Below, piece by piece: positions 33,450 to 42,759 of a stretch of DNA of 64,000 nt. Position 1 is the stretch's first letter. Each line of letters begins with the position of its first letter. A program made the position numbers and the translations under genes. The stretch is from NCBI GenBank assembly GCA_902472305.1, contig CABRNK010000010.1, forward strand, positions 17,463-81,462. Direction: 5' to 3'. The notes beneath the pieces are model-generated. The model worked only from the letters and a program-made list of their open reading frames with translations, had not been told where the DNA came from and did no database searches. This DNA comes from Hominenteromicrobium sp900549945. GTDB taxonomy: Bacteria; Bacillota; Clostridia; Oscillospirales; Acutalibacteraceae.

Positions 33450-34127
33450 CTACTGCCAGCCCCGCGCTTTCGGGTCCAACATATTTGTGGCGGCATAGAT
33501 CAGCGCATTGCATACGGCCGCCGCGACATTGCTGCCGCCCTTGCGGCCCAGCGCGACGATCGCGGGCACATCTGCCGCTTCACACACGGCCAGCAGGCGC
33601 GTCTTGCTCTCGACCACGTTGACGAACCCCACGGGGACGGCGATCACGAGCGCCGGGCGCAGGCCGCGCTCAATCTGCGCGGTGATCGGCCACAGTGCGG
33701 TGGGCGCGTTGCCGACGGCGAACACGGCGTTCGGAAACTGTGCGGCGGCAAAATCCACAGCGGCGGCGGCGCGCGTGGTGCCCGCTTCCTTGGCGCGCTC
33801 TGCGACCGCCTCCTCCGCCATAAAGCAGTGGACGGCGCTTTTGAGGCGGAGGAGCCCCGGCTTGCTGACGCCAGCCTTCGCCATATTCGTGTCCGTGACT
33901 ATCGGCGCCCCCAATTGCAGCGCCGCGATACCGCGCCGCACGGCGCCGGGCGTGAAGCGCAGGTTTTTCGCGTAGTCAAAATCCGCCGTCGTGTGAATCA
34001 CCCGCTTTATAACGGCGGCATTCTGTGCATCCAAACAGATCCCCTGTTTTTCAAGCTCTTCGCTTATGATCGCCATACTCGTCCGCTCGATATCGGCGGG
34101 CAGAACATGCTTCTGCGTTCCGTTCAA
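33450..34127 (-). CDS. cbiC: Cobalt-precorrin-8 methylmutase
   Basis: About 225 residues, starting at a TTG (34127) that overlaps the stop of the preceding gene; the first in-frame ATG (34076) would delete the conserved ADIERTS segment. CbiC/CobH features are VIKRVIHTTADFDYAKNLRFTPGA (substrate His), PIVTDTNMAKAGV and FAVGNAPTALWPI, VPVGFVNVVESK. It moves the C11 methyl to C12 to form cobyrinate. Confidence 0.88.
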   Translation of the reverse strand: MNGTQKHVLPADIERTSMAIISEELEKQGICLDAQNAAVIKRVIHTTADFDYAKNLRFTPGAVRRGIAALQLGAPIVTDTNMAKAGVSKPGLLRLKSAVHCFMAEEAVAERAKEAGTTRAAAAVDFAAAQFPNAVFAVGNAPTALWPITAQIERGLRPALVIAVPVGFVNVVESKTRLLAVCEAADVPAIVALGRKGGSNVAAAVCNALIYAATNMLDPKARGWQ

Positions 34128-34636
34128 AATTCCACACCCTTTCTGGCGGCGATGCCGCTCTGATACGGATGCCTGTGGCAAACCATCTCCGTGGAATAAT
34201 CCGCCGATTCCAGCATCCACACAGCCGGCTCGCGGCCGGTCAGAACGATCTCGCGCTGCGGCGGGCGCTCCAGCACGGCACGGCGCAGCAAGGCCTCATC
34301 CACCATATCCATCCGGCAGGCCGCGCAGGCCTCATCCAGCACCAGCAGATCGCAGGGCTGTTCCAGCGCCTGCCGCAGATGCGCATTGTGCAGCGCTTTC
34401 GACACGGCTTTTTCCTCCGGCGTCATCTGAAACACAAATTTTGTCCCGGTCTTGCCGGTATAAACGGCCGCGCCGAGCTTTCGGAGCGGCTCGAGCTCCC
34501 CGCTCCGCCCGCTTTTCAGAAACTGGACGAATGTGACGCGCAGACCGTTCCCGAGTGCGCGCAATGCAAGCCCGGCGGCGGCCGTCGTTTTTCCCTTGCC
34601 CTCGCCCCAGTAGAGATGTACGAGTCCCTTATCCAT
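34124..34636 (-). CDS. cobA: Corrinoid adenosyltransferase (CobA/CobO/BtuR type)
   Basis: A 170-residue protein with P-loop YWGEGKGKTTAAAGLALRALG, VQFLKSG and VLDEACAACRMDMV, the CobA-type signature. It attaches the 5'-deoxyadenosyl group of ATP to the cobalt of reduced corrinoids. ATG 34636 overlaps the end of cbiP. Confidence 0.9.
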   Translation of the reverse strand: MDKGLVHLYWGEGKGKTTAAAGLALRALGNGLRVTFVQFLKSGRSGELEPLRKLGAAVYTGKTGTKFVFQMTPEEKAVSKALHNAHLRQALEQPCDLLVLDEACAACRMDMVDEALLRRAVLERPPQREIVLTGREPAVWMLESADYSTEMVCHRHPYQSGIAARKGVEF

Positions 34637-36110
34637 TCCGGTATGCCTCCATCGCTTCGTAAATGCGCGGCATGTCGAGGCTCGCGCGCACGGCATCCGC
34701 CAGAAGGTCATACTGCCGCTCTCGGTACACGGTATAGTCCTCCGGCTTTACACCCGCGGGGTCGAGCCCCCGGCTCTCGAGCAGCCATGCCGCCAGTTTC
34801 TGCGTCAGCTCGCCCGTATCGAACAGGCCGTGCAGGTATGTTCCGAATACGTTTCCGAGCGCGGTGCCTTCCTCGCGGCCGTCCTGCATCCGAAACAGGG
34901 CCGCGCCGCCCGCCCGCGTCGTCTCGCCCATGTGGATCTCGTATGCGGTCACGGCAGCGCCGGCAAACGGCTGCGCTGCTGCTGCCGCCGTAACCTGACG
35001 CCGGTGCTTTTGGCGGACAAACCGTGTGCGGCACGGCAGCAGCCCCATACCGAGCAGGCTGCCGCCCCGCTCCACAGCCTCCGGATCGTCCAGCGCCTCC
35101 CCAAGCATCTGATAGCCGCCGCAGATGCCGAGCACCGGCGTGCCCGACGCCGCCAGTTTCTTGATCTCCGCCTCCAAACCGCTCTGCCGCAGCCAGAGCA
35201 GATCTTCCATCGTGCTTTTTGTTCCGGGAAGCACGATCAGATCCGGCCCTCGCAGCTCCGCCGCACGCGCAGCATAGCGCACGCCGAGTGCCGGGTGGCT
35301 CTCCAGCGGCGCAAAATCAGTGAAATTCGAGATACGCGGCAGCCGAATGACCGCGATATCGATCGGGCGCTGCACCTGCCGCTTTGCAAGCCGCGGCGAA
35401 AGGCTGTCCTCGTCGTCGATATCCGCGTGCGTGTACGGTACGACCCCGAGCACCGGCACGCCCGTTTTTTCCTCCAGCATCGCAAGGCCGGGGCGCAGCA
35501 AATCGACGTCTCCGCGGAATTTATTGATCACCGTTCCGATAATACGCGCGCGCTCGTCCGGTTCGAGCAGCGCCGTCGTGCCGTAAAGCTGCGCAAAAAC
35601 ACCGCCGCGGTCGATGTCGCCGACCAGCAGCACCGGCGCATTCACGAGCTTTGCAAGCCCCATATTCACAATATCGTCCACCTTGAGATTGATCTCCGCC
35701 GGGCTGCCCGCGCCCTCGATCACGATCACGTCGTTTTCGGCTGAAAGGCTCTGAAAGGCGCGCAGTATCTCGGGGATCAGCGTCCTTTTCATCTTAAAAT
35801 AATCGGCTGCCCGGTACTGTCCGCGCACCTCGCCGTTCACGATAAGCTGGCTGCCTGTGTCGCTGGAGGGTTTGAGCAGAATCGGGTTCATGCGAACATC
35901 CGGCTCGACGCCCGCCGCTTCGGCCTGCGCCACCTGCGCGCGGCCCATTTCGAGGCCGTCCCGCGTCACATAGCTGTTCAGCGCCATGTTCTGGCTTTTG
36001 AACGGTGCAACGCGCAAGCCATCCTGCCGGAAAATGCGGCAAAGCGCCGTTGCCAGCAGGCTTTTGCCAGCGCCGGACATCGTTCCCTGCACCATAATAC
36101 ATCGGCTCAT
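34629..36110 (-). CDS. cbiP: Adenosylcobyric acid synthase
   Basis: A 493-residue protein with an N-terminal dethiobiotin-synthetase-like ATPase domain (VQGTMSGAGKSLLATALCR) and a C-terminal class I amidotransferase domain (VLGICGGYQMLGE with the nucleophile Cys; late His in NVFGTYLHGLFD). It amidates carboxylates b, d, e and g of adenosylcobyrinic a,c-diamide using glutamine. Confidence 0.93.
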   Translation of the reverse strand: MSRCIMVQGTMSGAGKSLLATALCRIFRQDGLRVAPFKSQNMALNSYVTRDGLEMGRAQVAQAEAAGVEPDVRMNPILLKPSSDTGSQLIVNGEVRGQYRAADYFKMKRTLIPEILRAFQSLSAENDVIVIEGAGSPAEINLKVDDIVNMGLAKLVNAPVLLVGDIDRGGVFAQLYGTTALLEPDERARIIGTVINKFRGDVDLLRPGLAMLEEKTGVPVLGVVPYTHADIDDEDSLSPRLAKRQVQRPIDIAVIRLPRISNFTDFAPLESHPALGVRYAARAAELRGPDLIVLPGTKSTMEDLLWLRQSGLEAEIKKLAASGTPVLGICGGYQMLGEALDDPEAVERGGSLLGMGLLPCRTRFVRQKHRRQVTAAAAAQPFAGAAVTAYEIHMGETTRAGGAALFRMQDGREEGTALGNVFGTYLHGLFDTGELTQKLAAWLLESRGLDPAGVKPEDYTVYRERQYDLLADAVRASLDMPRIYEAMEAYRNG

Positions 36111-37160
36111 TCAAAGCACCTCCCGCAACGCCTGCAAAAAAGCGTCGTTTTCTTCTTTCGTGCGCACCGCCGCCCGGTACCATCCGGCTGAGAGGCCGCG
36201 GTAATTGCCGCATGTGCGCAGCAGAATTCCCCTTTCCCGCAGCTTTTCCGCCAGACTGCCGTCCGCATGAAAAAACAGCAGGTAATTCGCCTCGCCCGGC
36301 ACCACCCGGCAGCCCAAGGCGGAAAGCCCCGCAGAAAGCCGCGGGCGTTCCGTGCAGATCAGGCTGTGCAGCCGCCTGCTGTACGCCTTTTCCTCGAGCG
36401 CAGCCAGCCCCGCCGCCTGCGCCGGTCCGGAAACGGCCCACGGCTGACCGCAGGCACGCATGGCCTCGAGCAGCCGCGGCGCGCCCAGCGCATAGCCGAG
36501 GCGCAGGCCGGCCATCGCATACCATTTGGTGAAGGCCTTTAAGATCAGAAGGTTTTCATTCGCCGCGAGCTGCGGCTCGAGCGTGTGCGCCTGCGGTTCA
36601 TCCAAAAAGTCATTGAAGCATTCGTCCACAACCAAAAGCACGCCGCACGCCGTGCACCGCTCGAGAATGCGCAGCAGCAGCGCGGGCGGTGTCGTCCGCC
36701 CGGTCGGATTGTTTGGCTCACACAGAAATACCACGTCCAGTGCGGGCGTGATCGCCTCCAGAATTTCCTCCGCAACAACGAAGCCGTTTTCCTCGCGCAG
36801 GTAAAAGTGCTCCGTGCGGCAGTCCGAAAGCCCGAGTGCCTGCTCGTATTCCGCAAAGGCCGGCGCCGTAACCAGCGCGCGCTTCGGGCGGACAGCCAGA
36901 ACCAGCCTGAAAATCAGGTCTGCCGCGCCGTTGCCGCAGAGCACGGCATCCACCGGCAGCTTGTGCCGCGCGCCAAGCGCCGACGAAAGCGCGCGGCACA
37001 GCGGGTCGGGATAGCGGTCGGCCGAAGAAAGCGACGCGCAGACGGCGCGCCGCACGCCGTCCGGAAGCCCTAGGGGGCTGATATTCGCCGAAAAATCCAA
37101 GGGCATCCGCCCGTACTGGGCCATAAAGCCGGCCCAATCGCCGCCGTGCGTCAATTTCAT
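36111..37160 (-). CDS. cobD: L-threonine-O-3-phosphate decarboxylase (PLP-dependent)
   Basis: A 349-residue fold-type I PLP enzyme of the aminotransferase class I/II group. HGGDWAGF and LDFSANISPLGLP at the N terminus are typical of CobD; CEPNNPTGRTTPP, the Lys site LILKAFTKWYAMAGLRLG and PWAVSGPAQAA follow. It makes (R)-1-amino-2-propanol phosphate, the linker to the nucleotide loop. A histidinol-phosphate aminotransferase is the family alternative, excluded by the N terminus and context. Confidence 0.88.
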   Translation of the reverse strand: MKLTHGGDWAGFMAQYGRMPLDFSANISPLGLPDGVRRAVCASLSSADRYPDPLCRALSSALGARHKLPVDAVLCGNGAADLIFRLVLAVRPKRALVTAPAFAEYEQALGLSDCRTEHFYLREENGFVVAEEILEAITPALDVVFLCEPNNPTGRTTPPALLLRILERCTACGVLLVVDECFNDFLDEPQAHTLEPQLAANENLLILKAFTKWYAMAGLRLGYALGAPRLLEAMRACGQPWAVSGPAQAAGLAALEEKAYSRRLHSLICTERPRLSAGLSALGCRVVPGEANYLLFFHADGSLAEKLRERGILLRTCGNYRGLSAGWYRAAVRTKEENDAFLQALREVL

Positions 37161-37176
37161 CGTTTTACATTCCCTT

Positions 37177-38139
37177 TCACAACAGAATCCACAGGATGCG
37201 CAGGCCCGCGAAAATCGCGAAGCTCAAAAAGCTCGCGGCATACAGCATCCGGTTCATCCGCAGAATATCCTGCGGGACAATCTCGCGCTGCGCATCGCCG
37301 ATCGTCGGCTTGTCGTGCAGCTCTCCAAAGTAATACGCCGGACCCGCAAGCTGAATCCCCAGTGCGCCGGCCGCTGCGGATTCGGTCTGTGCCGAATTCG
37401 GGCTCGCGTGCCTGCGCCTGTCCCGCCGCCAGATCCGCAGCGCACCGCGCGCATCCTGCCCCGTCAGCGCCGCCGAAGCGATCAGAAAAAGCGCCGAAAG
37501 GCGCGACGGGATATAGTTCGCCGCGTCATCCAGCCTTGCCGCTGCGCGCCCAAACCAGAGGTAACGCTCGTTTTTATAGCCGAGCATGCTGTCCATCGTG
37601 TTGATGGCCTTGTAGCACAGCGCGAGCGGCGCGCCGCCCAAAAGCATGTACAGCATGGGCGCGGCGACGCCGTCGGAAAAATTCTCCGCCACGGTCTCCA
37701 CGGCCGCGCGCGCAACCCCATGCGCGGAGAGCGCGTCCGTATCCCGCCCGACAATGCGTGCAACGGCGCGGCGCGCCTCGTCGAGCGTACCCGAAACAAG
37801 CCTATTATAAACGTTCCGGCTCTCATCGCGCAACCCTTTTATGGCGAGCGCCTGCCAGCACCAGATGACGGCGAGCAAAAAACGCAGCGCGGGATGCAAG
37901 AGGCCGCACAGCCAAAGCGAAAGAATACTGACCGCGAGCGTGCCGCACGGCAGCAGCGCCGCCATTACAACACCGCCTGCCAGCTCGCCGCGCGGCGTCT
38001 TTGGGAAAATGCGGCGCAGCACCTTTTCGAGCGCTGTGATGCCGCGCCCCATGGCCACCACGGGGTGCGGCATCCACGCCGGATCCCCAAGCAGCAGGTC
38101 TAAAATAAGGCCGCAGGCCGCGGCGACAAGAATCTCCAT
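37177..38139 (-). CDS. cbiB: Adenosylcobinamide-phosphate synthase
   Basis: A 320-residue integral membrane protein. CbiB hallmarks are LLLGDPAWMPHPVVAMGR at the N terminus, AVETVAENFSDGVAAPMLY, and NTMDSMLGYKNERYLWFG. It joins aminopropanol phosphate to adenosylcobyric acid. The ATG at 38139 is chosen over the GTG one codon earlier. Confidence 0.93.
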   Translation of the reverse strand: MEILVAAACGLILDLLLGDPAWMPHPVVAMGRGITALEKVLRRIFPKTPRGELAGGVVMAALLPCGTLAVSILSLWLCGLLHPALRFLLAVIWCWQALAIKGLRDESRNVYNRLVSGTLDEARRAVARIVGRDTDALSAHGVARAAVETVAENFSDGVAAPMLYMLLGGAPLALCYKAINTMDSMLGYKNERYLWFGRAAARLDDAANYIPSRLSALFLIASAALTGQDARGALRIWRRDRRRHASPNSAQTESAAAGALGIQLAGPAYYFGELHDKPTIGDAQREIVPQDILRMNRMLYAASFLSFAIFAGLRILWILL

Positions 38140-38142
38140 CAC

Positions 38143-38739
38143 TTAATCCTTTTCATAGCGCACTTCGCGCACAAGCTCCAGTGTTTTTTCGCTCTGCCAG
38201 CGGTCGGCGCACAGAATATACCCGCCGCCGTTTGGAGCGCACCACGCGTAATAATCCCGCCGCGGCACCGCATAGCGCTCGAGGACGGCCATCTGCGTGC
38301 CGCCGTGCGCCGCAATGACAAGCGTATTCTCTCCGGCGCGGACCGCCGCGTCTGCCAAACGCTCGAATGCGGCGCACACCCTTTCGGAGAATTCCACCCG
38401 GCTCTCGCCGCCGGGACATCTCCCCATACAGCCGCCGTCCACCCATGCGCGATACGCCGGATTATGCTCCATTTCCTCGTAATTACGTCCTTCAAACGCC
38501 CCGAAGCACATTTCCCGCAGCCCCGGCACGACGGTCTGCGCCGCCGTCGGAAACAGGATTGACGCGCTTTCACGCGCCCGGCACAGCGGCGACACGTATA
38601 CCGTGCGCGGCGAGAAATCTGCGCGCCGCAGCTTGGCCCGCCCCGCATCGGAGAGCGGAATGTCCCGCACACCCTGATACCTTTTTTCGGCGTTATAGGC
38701 GGTTTCCCCGTGGCGCAGAAGATAGATCAGCACGGCCAT
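38143..38739 (-). CDS. cobC: Alpha-ribazole phosphatase (histidine phosphatase)
   Basis: A 198-residue protein with the phosphohistidine motif YLLRHGETAYN at the start, SPLCRARESA, the catalytic Glu in LREMCFGAFEGRN, and the second His in VIAAHGGTQMA. Within the block its role is removal of phosphate from alpha-ribazole-5'-phosphate or adenosylcobalamin phosphate. Start ATG 38739 overlaps the mini-CobU gene. Confidence 0.85.
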   Translation of the reverse strand: MAVLIYLLRHGETAYNAEKRYQGVRDIPLSDAGRAKLRRADFSPRTVYVSPLCRARESASILFPTAAQTVVPGLREMCFGAFEGRNYEEMEHNPAYRAWVDGGCMGRCPGGESRVEFSERVCAAFERLADAAVRAGENTLVIAAHGGTQMAVLERYAVPRRDYYAWCAPNGGGYILCADRWQSEKTLELVREVRYEKD

Positions 38740-39065
38740 TCCCCCTTTAAAAGCTGCGGCAGCCCGCAGCAAACGCGCACAACCGTGTCCGCACGCGCGG
38801 CCAGCAGGCAGGCCAAACGGCCAGCCGCCTCCCGCGCCGCACGCTCCGCCGGATCCACCGGCACGACACCGCCGCCGACCTCGGTTGCGATCACAATCTC
38901 CTTCTGTGCCAGTCTGTCGGCGAGTGCCTCGAGATCACCGGCCGTCTCCGCAAGGCACTGGACATCCCACACGGCGGCCGCATCAAACGCCTGCGGCGCA
39001 AGCCCGAGCGCATTTCGGATATATTCTCTCTTTCCCGCAAAAAGCGGCCCGGTAACAAAAATCAA
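38727..39065 (-). CDS. Miniature CobU-like protein
   Basis: A 112-residue protein starting at a TTG (39065) whose TTGA overlaps the cobS stop; GGAGGGG lies upstream. It aligns by eye to both ends of CobU: N-terminal FVTGPLFAGKREYIRNA (P-loop altered from GGARSGKS) and C-terminal VIATEVGGGVVPVDPAERAAREAAGRL. It lacks the middle part, with the guanylyl-accepting His region. A full-length cobU is present at 39820, so this is a second, reduced paralogue. Catalysis of the usual kinase reaction is doubtful; it could bind GTP or pair with CobU. Confidence 0.7.
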   Translation of the reverse strand: MIFVTGPLFAGKREYIRNALGLAPQAFDAAAVWDVQCLAETAGDLEALADRLAQKEIVIATEVGGGVVPVDPAERAAREAAGRLACLLAARADTVVRVCCGLPQLLKGEWPC

Positions 39066-39829
39066 AGCAACCCCTCCAAATACTGCGTGATACACAGGGC
39101 GGCGAGCATCCAAAGCTCCGCCGTCTGCAAAAACCAGCCTGCCAAGTCGCCTGAAAGGCCGCCAAACTGCACGCGCGTCATATGCTTATACCAGCAGAAT
39201 ACGCATACAGCCGCTAAGGCCGCCGCAAGACCGCCCCAGCCCGAAATGCACAATGCCGCCCCCAATAGTCCAGACGCCGCCGCAAGAATCCGGCAGACGC
39301 GCTTTCTGTCTGCCGCTGCGGCGAAGGTGTGGGCAAGCCCCGTGTTTTTCGCCAGCGGGAACCAAGCGACAGCAAGGCCGGAAAGCGTTCTCGAAAGGCA
39401 GAACACGAGAATCAGGACAGAGCCGCCGCTGCGCGGCATGGCCGCCCAAATCGCGAAGGAAGCGACAAAATAGCAGCACAGCCGTATGGCGGCGAAGGCG
39501 CCGAGATGCGGGTCGCGCAGGATCTCCCGCTTTTTCTCCGGCGGCGCGTGGCTCGCCAGTGCGTCGCAGGTGTCGGCGTAGCCGTCGAGGTGGATGCCGC
39601 CGGTCAGCAGCACCGGCAGCAGGCACTGGCCGGCGCCGCGCAGCAGCGCGGGAAGCGCTAAACAGCCGCACAGCGCGGACCAGCCCCAGCAGATCAGCCC
39701 GATCACGGCCCCCACAAGCGGAAAGGCACAGAGCGCATACCGCATATTTTCCCGACTCCATTCGATTCTCGGCATGGGAACCGCGGAGAACATCGAAAAC
39801 GCCACGATCACAGTCTGTATCACAAGCAA
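39062..39829 (-). CDS. cobS: Adenosylcobinamide-GDP ribazoletransferase (cobalamin synthase)
   Basis: A 255-residue polytopic membrane protein with SAVPMPRIEW near the start and the CobS signature GGIHLDGYADTCDAL followed by REILRDPHLGAFA. It joins GDP-cobinamide and alpha-ribazole (phosphate) in the membrane. It overlaps cobU by 10 bp and the mini-CobU gene by 4. Confidence 0.93.
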   Translation of the reverse strand: MLVIQTVIVAFSMFSAVPMPRIEWSRENMRYALCAFPLVGAVIGLICWGWSALCGCLALPALLRGAGQCLLPVLLTGGIHLDGYADTCDALASHAPPEKKREILRDPHLGAFAAIRLCCYFVASFAIWAAMPRSGGSVLILVFCLSRTLSGLAVAWFPLAKNTGLAHTFAAAADRKRVCRILAAASGLLGAALCISGWGGLAAALAAVCVFCWYKHMTRVQFGGLSGDLAGWFLQTAELWMLAALCITQYLEGLL

Positions 39830-40341
39830 AGCAGGTCGCCGCCCTTCAATGGATTGACCCGGCTGCAGACGATCTCGGCTACAGCGTCCGCGCGCGCCGC
39901 CAATACGCGGTTGACCTGTGCCAGACCGCGCAGATACGAAAGCGTGCCGCCGGCATACTGTGCGCCGCCGGAAAACACCTCATTTGTGACGATTGTCAGG
40001 TGCCGGCATCGGGAGAGCAGCCGCTCCGCGCCCCGCAGTGCACCGTGTGCTCCGTGTCCGCCCGGGCCGTACATCTCGTTTGCCACAAGATTGCTCATGC
40101 ACTCGAGCAGGACATTCGCGCCGGCCGGAACGCGGCTGAGCGCGTCCCCCGTGTAGCATTCCAGCGTCTCAAAGCCCTTTCCGGCGCGCTGCACCCGGTG
40201 GCGCTGGATGCGCGCCCGGCATTCCGCGTCGAACGGCTGCATGGTTGCGACATAGATTCTGCTTCCCGGCAGCTTCTGCACGTGGTTTTCCGCGTATTCG
40301 CTTTTTCCGCTGGCGGCGCCGCCGATAACAAGTGTAAACAT
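39820..40341 (-). CDS. cobU: Adenosylcobinamide kinase/adenosylcobinamide-phosphate guanylyltransferase
   Basis: A 173-residue protein with P-loop VIGGAASGKSEYAE, VATMQPFDAECRARIQRHRVQR (the guanylylated-His region) and IVTNEVFSGGAQYAGGTLSYLRGLAQVN. Length and motifs are those of complete CobU. It phosphorylates adenosylcobinamide and converts it to the GDP form. It is the intact counterpart of the mini-CobU at 38727. Confidence 0.92.
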   Translation of the reverse strand: MFTLVIGGAASGKSEYAENHVQKLPGSRIYVATMQPFDAECRARIQRHRVQRAGKGFETLECYTGDALSRVPAGANVLLECMSNLVANEMYGPGGHGAHGALRGAERLLSRCRHLTIVTNEVFSGGAQYAGGTLSYLRGLAQVNRVLAARADAVAEIVCSRVNPLKGGDLLCL

Positions 40342-40351
40342 TTCACTTCTC

Positions 40352-41407
40352 CTATTTCTGCGGGACGTAGGGCGCTATGCCCAGATGCCCAAAAGTCTGG
40401 CTGCTGTGGTAAACCGCGAGTGCCATATCCAAAAGCGGCAGAGCCGCCACCGCACCGCTGCCCTCGCCGAGGCGCATCCCGGCGGTAATCAGCGGCTGAA
40501 GCCCGAGCGCGCCGAGCACTATCGCGCCAGCCGGCTCAGCGGAAACGTGACTCGCAAGCATCGCACACCGGGCGGCAGGACAGATCCGCACGGCGCAGAG
40601 CGCTGCCGCCGCGCTGATGAAGCCGTCGAGCAGCACGGGAACGCGATGCTGCGCACAGCCCAGATACAGGCCGCAGAGCGCGGCGAGATCGAGTCCGCCG
40701 ACCTTGTGCAGGACGTCGACCGGGTCGTCTGCATCCGGCCGGTTCACGCGGATCGCCGTCTCGATCGCCGCCGCCTTTCGGGAAAGCCCAGCATCCGAAA
40801 GCCCCGCGCCGCGGCCGGTGACCTGTACCGGAGGCCGGTTTAAAAGGACGCTTGCGATGGCGCTCGAGGTTGTCGTGTTGCCGATGCCCATCTCTCCGGC
40901 GGCGAGGATGCTCACCCCCGCCCTCTTATATTCTGCGGCCAGATCGGCCCCGGCTTGAATTGCCCGCAGGCATTCCGCACGCGTCATCGCCGGCCCCGCG
41001 GTGATATCCGCCGTGCCGCTTCGGATGCGGCGGTCCAGAATGCCGGACGCACCGGCAAAGCCGCGCATCCCCACGTCAATTGGCACGACCGCGCAGTCCG
41101 CAATGCGCGCCATGGCGCACACTGTGCTTTCCCCCGCCGCCAGCGCATGTGCCACAGCGGCCGTGACGGAATCGTCCGTCTGTGTGACGCCCTGCGCCAC
41201 CACGCCGTTATCTGCACAGAACACGAGCAGGCGGCGCACGGGAATCCGCACGTCGGCGCACCCGGTCAGCGCCGCAATCCGCACAACAGCCTCCTCAAGC
41301 AGGCCCAAGCTGCCGAGCGGCTTTGCAAGCCCGTCCCAACGCGCCTGCGCCGCTGCGCGGGCGGCCGCATCCGGCGCTGCGATTTTATTTTCCCATTCCA
41401 GCTTCAT
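40352..41407 (-). CDS. cobT: Nicotinate-nucleotide-dimethylbenzimidazole phosphoribosyltransferase
   Basis: A 351-residue protein with CobT motifs: LAKPLGSLGLLEE, FCADNGVVAQGVTQTD, GEMGIGNTTTSSAIA and the C-terminal RLGEGSGAVAALPLLD with its catalytic Glu. It activates the lower-ligand base as alpha-ribazole phosphate. No base-synthesis gene (bluB or bza) is in the window, so the base is imported or made elsewhere. Confidence 0.94.
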   Translation of the reverse strand: MKLEWENKIAAPDAAARAAAQARWDGLAKPLGSLGLLEEAVVRIAALTGCADVRIPVRRLLVFCADNGVVAQGVTQTDDSVTAAVAHALAAGESTVCAMARIADCAVVPIDVGMRGFAGASGILDRRIRSGTADITAGPAMTRAECLRAIQAGADLAAEYKRAGVSILAAGEMGIGNTTTSSAIASVLLNRPPVQVTGRGAGLSDAGLSRKAAAIETAIRVNRPDADDPVDVLHKVGGLDLAALCGLYLGCAQHRVPVLLDGFISAAAALCAVRICPAARCAMLASHVSAEPAGAIVLGALGLQPLITAGMRLGEGSGAVAALPLLDMALAVYHSSQTFGHLGIAPYVPQK

Positions 41408-42759
41408 ATGCGCTCCTTATGCCAGACGGCCGCGGCTGCCGCAAATCGCTCGGCGATCGGCAGCGCCCCGCCGAAATGCAGGTGCGGAAAGCCCGCGTAC
41501 AGGCTCGGCGACGCATAGCAGCAGGCCCATTTTTTCGATCCGCCCGGCTTCACGGCTTCGAGCGCGCACCCGTTTTCCGTCGTATCCCAATAATGAAATT
41601 CATGGACAGGGACTGTCTCGCCCTGTCGGAACAACAGGCTGTCCGCCGCGGCGTTCAAATACAGATAACCGAAGCGCTGCAGCCGCTCCGTTTTTATGCC
41701 AGCGCCGGGCAGCGCCCCCGCCATCGGCCACGGCGCTCCGCCGGCGTCCTCAAGGCTTCTCTGTAGGTAGAGGAAACCGCCGCACTCCGCAACGGTTGGC
41801 AGGCCGCACCGCACGGCACAGCCGATGCTTTCCCGCATGCCTTCGTTTTGGCTCAGCACCTGCGCGTACAGCTCGGGATACCCGCCGCCGAGATACAGCC
41901 CGTCGGCGCTTTCCGGCAGCGCCTCACCGTGCAGCGGGCTGAAGTAAGCAAGCGTGGCGCCGCAGTCCCGCAGGCGATCCAGATTATCCGCATAATAAAA
42001 GCAGAACACCTCGTCCCGCGCGACTGCGATCGTGCATACCGATTTCGCACAGTCGGAAAGCGGCGCCGCAGAGGATGCAGCATCAGACGCCAGCGCCAGA
42101 ATCCCATCCAGCTCCGCCGTTCGCTCAAGCTGATCGGCAACCAATTCGTAACGCGCCGAAAAATCCTGTATCTCCTGCGCCGTGAGGAGCCCCAAATGGC
42201 GGCTCTCTACGGCGGCCTGCTCCATATGCGGCAGGTAGCCGAGCACGGGCAGACCGGTTTCACGCTCCAAAAGCGGCGCAAGATACGCGTAAAGCGACGG
42301 CTTGCAGCCGTTCAGAAACAGGCCGACAATACGGCTCGGCCTGCGGAAGTCCAGCATTCCCTTGACCTGCGCCGCAAGCGTCAGTCCGACGCCCGTGGGC
42401 CGGAGAACAAGCAGCACCGGCGTTTCCAGCAGATCCGCAGTCTCCCATGCGCTGGCGGATACCGTACCGCCTGCGCCGTCGTAAAAGCCCATCGCGCTTT
42501 CGAGCAGTGCAAAATCCGCGCCCTGCCGCTCGGCATACCCCAGCGTCCGCCTTACGCCGTCCGCCCCCTGCAAAAACAGGTCGAGATTGCGGCTGGGCAC
42601 CTCGAGCACGCGCGTGTGGAACATGGGGTCGATGTAATCCGGCCCGCATTTAAAGCCTGTTGCCGCTGTTCCCTGGCGTTTCAGCAGGGCGAGCAGGCCG
42701 CAGGTGAGCGTGGTTTTTCCGCTACCGCTGCCCATCGCCGCGAGCATCAGCCGCCTCAT
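41404..42759 (-). CDS. cbiA: Cobyrinate a,c-diamide synthase
   Basis: A 451-residue protein with an ATPase domain (LMLAAMGSGSGKTTLTCGLL, FKCGPDYIDPMFH) and a class I amidotransferase domain (LPTVAECGGFLYL with nucleophile Cys; VPVHEFHYWDT). It amidates the a and c carboxylates with glutamine. The ATG at 42759 overlaps the cbiET stop. A much longer open frame continues upstream but is antisense-like noise over cbiET. Confidence 0.93.
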   Translation of the reverse strand: MRRLMLAAMGSGSGKTTLTCGLLALLKRQGTAATGFKCGPDYIDPMFHTRVLEVPSRNLDLFLQGADGVRRTLGYAERQGADFALLESAMGFYDGAGGTVSASAWETADLLETPVLLVLRPTGVGLTLAAQVKGMLDFRRPSRIVGLFLNGCKPSLYAYLAPLLERETGLPVLGYLPHMEQAAVESRHLGLLTAQEIQDFSARYELVADQLERTAELDGILALASDAASSAAPLSDCAKSVCTIAVARDEVFCFYYADNLDRLRDCGATLAYFSPLHGEALPESADGLYLGGGYPELYAQVLSQNEGMRESIGCAVRCGLPTVAECGGFLYLQRSLEDAGGAPWPMAGALPGAGIKTERLQRFGYLYLNAAADSLLFRQGETVPVHEFHYWDTTENGCALEAVKPGGSKKWACCYASPSLYAGFPHLHFGGALPIAERFAAAAAVWHKERI

